Source of the DNA: Manihot esculenta
Taxonomy: Eukaryota > Streptophyta > Magnoliopsida > Malpighiales > Euphorbiaceae
Assembly: GCF_001659605.2 (NCBI RefSeq)
Contig: NC_035164.2
Span: 16,485,393-16,549,392, forward strand
Length of the DNA stretch: 64,000 nt
Direction: 5' to 3'
The notes beneath the pieces are model-generated. The model was given only the letters and a program-made list of their open reading frames with translations, was not told the DNA's origin and did no database searches. Made by a program: the position numbers and the translations under genes. Positions 58,633 through 64,000 of this stretch are shown here, piece by piece. Every line of letters starts with the position of its first letter. The stretch's first letter is position 1.

Positions 58633-59044
58633 CATACCATATCATGCCATAACATCATCATATCATATGAGGACTAAAGGATCATCCAATAACCAATCCA
58701 CATCATCAACATCATAAATGCAATGCAGCATATTCGTGAATACTAATGCAAACAACCTATTATATCTCATGGCATTCATGATGCATGGGTCATGCTCAAA
58801 ATTCATATTTCATTTATTTTAAAACTTAAGGTTTATTCCACTCACCTCTGGCTAGCTCTGACAAACTCTGTAGCAGCTGGCTCACTGCTGAGGTCCTCGG
58901 TTCCTCGGGTCCGAACCTACACAGGTGGACTCCAATGAGGGACCAAACATACATAAACATAACTCTAACATACTCCCCAAAAACCCCCTAAAACATCATA
59001 AAACAACTACATAAAAACATGCAAGAAATGGCTGAACAGGGCAC

Positions 59045-59285
59045 TTTCGGCGGCAGGTTCGGCGGCCGAAAGTCCCTCCAGAGCCGAAAGTCAGGCAGGT
59101 TCGGCGGCACCTTCGGCGGCCGAGACTCCCAGACAGAGACGAAACTCATGCATGTTCGGCGGCACCTTCGGCGGCTGAAAGTCCCAGACAGAGATGAAAG
59201 TCTCCTTTCGGGGGCAACTTCGGCAGCCGAAAGGCCTGCCTCCACAAGGGGGTTCGGCGGCCGAAAGTCCCTTCGGCGGCCGAAC
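59045..59285. repeat. TTCGGCGGCCGAA-type motif cluster, downstream of T3 TATA box
   Basis: Many copies of the near-palindrome TTCGGCGGCCGAA or halves of it (TTCGGCGGC, GGCCGAAAG), separated by 10-30 bases. Corresponding clusters occur at about 46560-46815 and 51770-52010 in the other LTRs. Function unknown. Confidence 0.85.
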
Positions 59286-59801
59286 CTGGTTTCTCCCAGA
59301 ATGGCAGAAACTCAGCTCTCCTATGCACATTTCGCCTTCCAAGCTCCAATCATGCATACCACTCAACCAAAACATGCATACAAGCTCCTAGGGGCCTCAA
59401 ACAAGCATATACCCCAACTACAACACTTCAAACATACTCAAACATGCCACATTGCTCAAAAATTCCATAAAACCTAACATAGCTCAACTAACTTAAACAT
59501 GCATTTCTACCCCACAAAACTTCATAAAACTTATTTAAAACATACATGGGGCTTAAGATCGGCTCTTACCTCTTGAAGATCGAGAGGAAGACGACCTAAA
59601 CTTGGAGATCCACGAAGATGAGCTCCTGAGTTCCCAAAGCTCCAAAACTTGATTCAAAAGTTCAAAATCTTCAATGCAAGCTTAAAACTCAAGAAAAATG
59701 GTGGGGATTTGAAGGAAAAACACTAGATCTGGGGAGAGGGAGGTCGGAAGCTAGCTGTGGCCGAAAATGGGAGAAAGCTCGCCCATTTCTGCTAAGTGAC
59801 C

Positions 59802-59810
59802 CTTTTATAG
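59802..59810 (-). promoter_or_regulatory. TATA box of the T3 LTR promoter
   Basis: Minus strand CTATAAAAG followed by GGTC. The flanking GGTGGCTGGCC is kept in all three LTRs (near 47321, 52527 and 59802), which supports a real core promoter. It sets the U3 boundary: sequence above 59810 is upstream. Confidence 0.7.
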
Positions 59811-59824
59811 GTGGCTGGCCAAGC

Positions 59825-59990
59825 CACGTTCGGGGGCCGAACTTGCCTCCGCATGCATGCCATGTTCGGCGGCCGAACTTGACTTTCGGCGGCCGAACCT
59901 GAGCTTCCCTCACTCATGCTTTCGGGGGCCTAACGTGCCTCCAAAACGCATGCATGTTCGGCGGCCGAACTTCAGTTTCGGCGGCCGAAC
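59825..59990. repeat. TTCGGCGGCCGAA-type motif cluster, U3 region of T3
   Basis: Pairs of GTTCGGCGGCCGAACTT and TTTCGGCGGCCGAACCTG occur twice (about 59863-59902 and 59946-59995), with GTTCGGGGGCCGAACTTG at about 59828. They are just upstream of the TATA box, where U3 enhancers lie. Confidence 0.85.
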
Positions 59991-60162
59991 CTGGGTTTTC
60001 CTCCAAAGACTTTTCATGTAAAACTCATTAAATTTTTATACTTAAAACCATGAAATGCCTTAAAACATTTTATGAAAACATGATTCTACCCTACTAGAGG
60101 CTTCCGACATCCGAGATTCCACCGGACGGTAGGAATTTCACCACCGGACGGTAGGTATTACA

Positions 60163-60179
60163 TTCTCCCCCCTTAAGAA
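60163..60179 (-). other. T3 polypurine tract
   Basis: Minus strand TTCTTAAGGGGGGAGAA immediately upstream of the 3' LTR, the primer for plus-strand DNA synthesis. Confidence 0.85.
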
Positions 60180-60272
60180 CATTCGTCCCCGAATGTACCT
60201 CAACTAGCACACATAGTATGGCATAAAACATAACATACATACAAAACACATAAAACTCATAGGGAACTAACC

Positions 60273-63200
60273 TCAGAAAAGATAAGGGTATTGCTGGAGC
60301 ATCGACTCCCGTGTCTCCCAAGTGCATTCTTCCAAGTTGTGGTGGTTCCATAGGACTTTCACCATCGGGATTTCCTTGTTTCTCAACTTTCTGATCTGGG
60401 TGTCTAGGATCCGTACTGGCTGTTCAACATAAGTGAGATCCTCTTGGACCTCCACATCAGGCTCACTAAGAACCTTGCTCGGATCTGACACAAACTTCCT
60501 CAACATTGAAACATGGAAAACCGGATGGATTCTTTCCATTGAAGCAGGTAAATCCAGCTTGTACGACACATTCCCAATCTTTTGCAAGATTTCAAAGGGT
60601 CCGATGTATCGTGGGGCTAGTTTACCTTTCTTCCCAAAGCGAACCACTCCTTTCATTGGAGACACCTTGAGCAATACCAGATCCCCCTCCTGAAACTCTA
60701 ACTGTCTCCTGCGGACGTCTGCATAGCTCTTCTGTCTGCTTGCAGCAGTCTTGATTCTCTCTCTGATTATGGGTACCACCCTGCTGGTGATCTCTACTAG
60801 CTCAGGCCCTGCCAAGGCCTTTTCTCTAACTTCCTCCCAGCAAACAGGTGATCTGCACTTCCTTCCGTACAAAGCTTCATATGGAGCCATCCCGATGCTA
60901 GCATGATGGCTGTTGTTGTAGGCAAACTCCACCAAAGGTAGATGCTGCCTCCAAGAACCGCCAAAGTCCAGCACACACATTCTGAGCATATCCTCGATAG
61001 TCTGGATGGTCCTTTCTGACTGTCCATCAGTCTGGGGGTGGAAGGCAGTACTGAAATCCAACCTAGTACCCATGGCATTCTGCAGACTCCGCCAAAATCT
61101 GGAGGTGAACTGGGGCCCTCTATCTGACACTATCGAAACAGGAACCCCATGCAGCCTGACGATCTCATCCACATATACCTGTGCCAACTTGTCCACAGAG
61201 TAGCCACTCCTGACAGGAATGAAGTGAGCAGATTTGGTGAGTCTGTCCACAATCACCCATATGGAGTCCACTCTGTTGGACGCCGCCGGTAACCCCACTA
61301 CGAAGTCCATAGCTATATTCTCCCATTTCCACTCTGGAATAGGTAGCGGGTTAAGCATTCTAGCCGGCTTCTGATGTTCCAGCTTCACCCTCTGACACAC
61401 TTCGTAGGCTGACACGAACTGTGCCACTTCTTTCTTCATAGCTGGCCACCAATAAACCTTCTTTAGATCTTGATACATCTTGGTGGCTCCGGGGTGAACA
61501 CTGTATCTCGCATTATGAGCCTCTCTCATAATGTCTCCTTTTAGCCCTATGTCATCTGGTACACATAGTCTGCTCCCATAGCGGAGGATCCCCTTGCTGT
61601 CGAATCTGAACTCACTGTCATTGCCTGACTGGACAGTCCTGGCAATCTTCACTAACTCCGGGTCCTCATGCTGTTTCTGAGCCACCTGCTCCAGAAACAC
61701 GGGTGCCACTCTCATCTGGGCCACCAGGGCACCTGTACCAGACAACTCCATCTGTAGACCTTCCTCAATAAGTTTGTAGAACTCCTTCACCACTGGCCTC
61801 CTCTCTGCCGATATGTGGGATAAACTGCCTAGTGACTTCCGGCTTAGGGCGTCTGCCACGACATTCGCCTTACCCGGATGATACTGAATCTTGCAATCAT
61901 AGTCACTCAGCAGCTCTACCCATCTCCTCTGTCTCAGATTCAGATCCCTCTGACTCAAGATGTACTGCAGGCTTTTATGATCTGTGAAGATCTCACATTT
62001 AACCCCATAGAGGTAGTGCCTCCACATCTTGAGTGCAAAGATTACTGCTGCCATCTCAAGGTCATGTGTGGGGTAATTCAACTCATGCTTCTTCAGCTGC
62101 CTAGAAGCATAAGCAATCACCTTCTCATTCTGCATTAGTACACAACCCAGTCCCACACGGGACGCATCACAAAAGACTGTAAAGTCCTCATCACTAGATG
62201 GCAGAGCTAAAACTGGTGCTGAAGTCAACCTCTTCTTAAGCTCTTCAAAACTCTCTTCGCACTGGTCGTTCCACAGAAACTTCTGATTCTTCCTGGTTAG
62301 TCTGGTCAGAGGAGCTGCTATCTTTGAGAAGTCCTGAACGAACCTCCTGTAGTAACCTGCCAAACCCAAGAAACTTCTAATCTCTGTCACTGAAGTGGGT
62401 CTAGGCCAGTTAGCCACAGTTTCTGTCTTCTTGGGGTCTACCTCAATCCCATTCTCTGACACTACATGCCCCAAGAACGAAATGCTCCTCAGCCAGAACT
62501 CACATTTAGAGAACTTGGCATACAAGCCGTGTTCCCTCAAGGTCTGCAAGACCAACCGCAGATGATGGGCATGCTCCTCTACATTCCTGGAATACACTAA
62601 GATATCATCTATGAAGACAATAACGAAGTGATCCAGGTATTGACTAAATACTCTATTCATGAGATCCATGAATGCTGCAGGGGCGTTGGTTAACCCGAAC
62701 GGCATTACAAGAAACTCAAAATGCCCATATCTGGTCCTGAAAGCTGTCTTTGGCACATCTTCATCCCTTATCCTTAGTTGATGGTACCCCGATCTTAGAT
62801 CTATTTTGGAAAAACAACCCGCTCCTGCTAGCTGGTCGAATAGATCATCGATCCTTGGCAAAGGATACCTATTCTTGGTAGTGACTTTGTTCAACTGCCT
62901 GTAGTCGATACAAAGTCTAAGGGATCCATCCTTCTTCCTCACAAACAAGACCGGAGCACCCCAATGTGAGGTACTCTGTCGGATGAAGCCCTTTTCTACC
63001 AGCTCCTGCAATTGCTCTTTCAACTCCTTCAACTCGGCTGGGGCCATCCTGTAGGGAGGGATAGAGATCGGTCTAGTTCCAGGCACCAACTCTATCTCGA
63101 ACTCTATCTCCCTAGCAGGTGGTAAACCTGGAAGCTCGTCTGGAAAGACATCCTGAAACTCTCTGACAACTGGCACCGAGGCTGGCTCCCTAACCTGACT

Positions 63201-63854
63201 ACTAAGCTCTCTCACATGAGCTAAATACCCCTGACATCCCTTCCTAAGCAACCTACGAGCCTGAAGAGCTGATATCAGACCTCTAGGTGTGCCCCTCTTG
63301 TCTCCTCTGAAGACGACCTCTGACCCGTTCTGATCTCTGAACCTGACTACCTTGTCCCTGCAGTCCAAGGTAGCACCATGGGTAGATAGCCAATCCATCC
63401 CTAGAATGACGTCAAAGTCTGTCAAATCTAGAACCACAAGGTCGGCGGAGAGGCATCTTCCCTCAACAAAAACTGGACTGTACTGGCAGACTGACACTGC
63501 CACTGACGGGTCACACTTGGGTCCACTGACCCATAGGGGACACTCTAACCCAGAGACTATCAGACCCAACCTCTCAACGGCTCTCGGAGCAATAAATGAA
63601 TGAGATGCACCCGGGTCCATTAATGCATACACATCAGAACACCCAATGACGAGATTACCTGACACCACGGTGTTGGATGTGTTAGCCTCCTGCTGTGTCA
63701 TGGTGAAGATCCTGGCTGGAGCTGACGGACCTTCACCTCGGGAACCAGAAGAAGAGGCTACCCCTCTCCCTCTACCTCTGCCACTGCCCTGAGTTGTGGC
63801 TGGAACTGCTGGCTGTGCCACACTACCAGAAGCTGTCTGCTGGGGCTGGCCCAT
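60273..63854 (-). CDS. T3 pol polyprotein: protease, RT, RNase H, integrase, chromodomain (1193 codons open)
   Basis: In order: retropepsin [10 protein letters not shown] (active Asp at residue 80); RT with [11 protein letters not shown] (350-360) and FIDD (424-427); RNase H with [10 protein letters not shown] (571-580) and [11 protein letters not shown]; integrase with a zinc finger, the DDE core ([30 protein letters not shown]) and [17 protein letters not shown]; and a chromodomain-like end ([15 protein letters not shown] ... [16 protein letters not shown]), which places it in the Tekay/Del chromoviruses. One zinc-finger Cys is Tyr (SAYEVC). The ATG at 63854 is internal: the gag frame continues upstream past a stop at 63894-63896. 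Gag and pol share one frame. Confidence 0.92.
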   Translation of the reverse strand: MGQPQQTASGSVAQPAVPATTQGSGRGRGRGVASSSGSRGEGPSAPARIFTMTQQEANTSNTVVSGNLVIGCSDVYALMDPGASHSFIAPRAVERLGLIVSGLECPLWVSGPKCDPSVAVSVCQYSPVFVEGRCLSADLVVLDLTDFDVILGMDWLSTHGATLDCRDKVVRFRDQNGSEVVFRGDKRGTPRGLISALQARRLLRKGCQGYLAHVRELSSQVREPASVPVVREFQDVFPDELPGLPPAREIEFEIELVPGTRPISIPPYRMAPAELKELKEQLQELVEKGFIRQSTSHWGAPVLFVRKKDGSLRLCIDYRQLNKVTTKNRYPLPRIDDLFDQLAGAGCFSKIDLRSGYHQLRIRDEDVPKTAFRTRYGHFEFLVMPFGLTNAPAAFMDLMNRVFSQYLDHFVIVFIDDILVYSRNVEEHAHHLRLVLQTLREHGLYAKFSKCEFWLRSISFLGHVVSENGIEVDPKKTETVANWPRPTSVTEIRSFLGLAGYYRRFVQDFSKIAAPLTRLTRKNQKFLWNDQCEESFEELKKRLTSAPVLALPSSDEDFTVFCDASRVGLGCVLMQNEKVIAYASRQLKKHELNYPTHDLEMAAVIFALKMWRHYLYGVKCEIFTDHKSLQYILSQRDLNLRQRRWVELLSDYDCKIQYHPGKANVVADALSRKSLGSLSHISAERRPVVKEFYKLIEEGLQMELSGTGALVAQMRVAPVFLEQVAQKQHEDPELVKIARTVQSGNDSEFRFDSKGILRYGSRLCVPDDIGLKGDIMREAHNARYSVHPGATKMYQDLKKVYWWPAMKKEVAQFVSAYEVCQRVKLEHQKPARMLNPLPIPEWKWENIAMDFVVGLPAASNRVDSIWVIVDRLTKSAHFIPVRSGYSVDKLAQVYVDEIVRLHGVPVSIVSDRGPQFTSRFWRSLQNAMGTRLDFSTAFHPQTDGQSERTIQTIEDMLRMCVLDFGGSWRQHLPLVEFAYNNSHHASIGMAPYEALYGRKCRSPVCWEEVREKALAGPELVEITSRVVPIIRERIKTAASRQKSYADVRRRQLEFQEGDLVLLKVSPMKGVVRFGKKGKLAPRYIGPFEILQKIGNVSYKLDLPASMERIHPVFHVSMLRKFVSDPSKVLSEPDVEVQEDLTYVEQPVRILDTQIRKLRNKEIPMVKVLWNHHNLEECTWETRESMLQQYPYLF

Positions 63855-64000
63855 AAAAGGCGCTCTAGGACAATCCCGAGCTATGTGTCCCTCCTATCCA
63901 CATCTGAAACATGTGTTAGTCCCAGCTCGACACACTCCCCTGTGCGGTCTTCCACATCTCTGGCATTCTGTACCATCTGAGCCTGAGCTCGAGCCACCGC
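63855..64000 (-). pseudogene. T3 gag zinc knuckle region with an in-frame stop (truncated by window)
   Basis: In frame with pol this reads CQRCGRPHRGVC and a knuckle starting CFRCG, then TAG at 63894-63896 where E1 and T2 have a Gln codon, then [12 protein letters not shown]-to-TAG change explains the stop. The rest of gag lies outside the window. Confidence 0.85.

Larger units (their letters stand above)
57846..60162 (-). repeat. T3 3' LTR
   Basis: 2317 bp, TGTAACGACCCGAA to GTAGGTATTACA. Contains TATA box CTATAAAAG (minus, 59802-59810), two clusters of TTCGGCGGCCGAA-like motifs (about 59045-59285 and 59825-59990) and a GTGCCAGGGACGTAGAATGG repeat group (58486-58632). Confidence 0.93.
57846..64000 (-). 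mobile_element. Chromovirus T3 (Tekay/Del-like gypsy), inserted in T2 gag, runs off the window
   Basis: 3' LTR 57846-60162, polypurine tract, pol with one long open frame and the zinc knuckle of gag at the window end. The LTR begins in the middle of T2 gag coding sequence, preceded by GGTTG (57841-57845), the expected target duplication. The element has no more than one visible coding break here and is the least decayed retrotransposon in the window. Confidence 0.92.

Noticed and set aside
59045..59990. TTCGGCGGCCGAA arrays as a CRISPR-like or satellite array
   Set aside because: Spacing is irregular, units are partial and they lie at fixed places in LTRs of a eukaryotic retrotransposon.

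Overview
This is plant nuclear DNA. The intron-split gene, plant-specific gene families (aldehyde oxidase, DYW-type PPR protein, LysM protein), Ty1-copia and chromovirus LTR retrotransposons and an integrated plant pararetrovirus all show it. The protein and repeat style suggests a eudicot of the Euphorbiaceae, cassava-like; that species guess rests on recall and was not tested by a search.

Layout. (1) 1-16946: an endogenous pararetrovirus (Caulimoviridae) on the minus strand, present as nearly two head-to-tail copies of an 8.52 kb genome. Order on the minus strand: promoter, leader with a 76-codon ORF, initiator-Met tRNA primer site, ORF1 (movement protein, coat-type zinc knuckle, aspartic protease, reverse transcriptase, RNase H), then ORF2 of unknown function, which overlaps ORF1 by ATGA. 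This layout is closest to what I know of florendoviruses. Each copy has its own reading-frame breaks. The array stops abruptly at 16946 inside the coat region. (2) 16947-20480: AT-rich host DNA with an exon-like GC-rich stretch and a fragment of a LysM GPI-anchored receptor-like gene. (3) 20481-39752: a complete 10-exon aldehyde oxidase gene of 1368 codons. Its 11.1 kb first intron holds a copia element (A) that itself contains a second minus-strand copia element (B) and a plus-strand copia element (C); B and C have perfect 5-bp target duplications. (4) 40454-43006: an intronless 850-residue DYW-class PPR gene, convergent with the oxidase gene. (5) 43674-64000: a nest of retrotransposons, all on the minus strand. 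A copia element (D) is represented by a 3' LTR split by a solo chromovirus LTR, an RNase H piece and an RT piece. Three chromodomain gypsy (Tekay/Del-like) elements follow: E1 (5' LTR, gag, protease, partial RT), T2 (pol full of stop codons) and T3 (long open pol), with T3 inserted in the gag of T2 and running off the window.

How it works together. The only apparently functional host genes are the aldehyde oxidase and the PPR protein. Everything else is mobile or viral DNA at different stages of decay. The viral array and T3 are the youngest-looking; T2, A and B are old. The most unusual features are the near-identical tandem virus copies with private breaks, a duplicated 3' splice site in the oxidase gene that could add 14 residues inside an iron-sulphur motif, and GC-rich palindromic motif arrays in the chromovirus LTRs.
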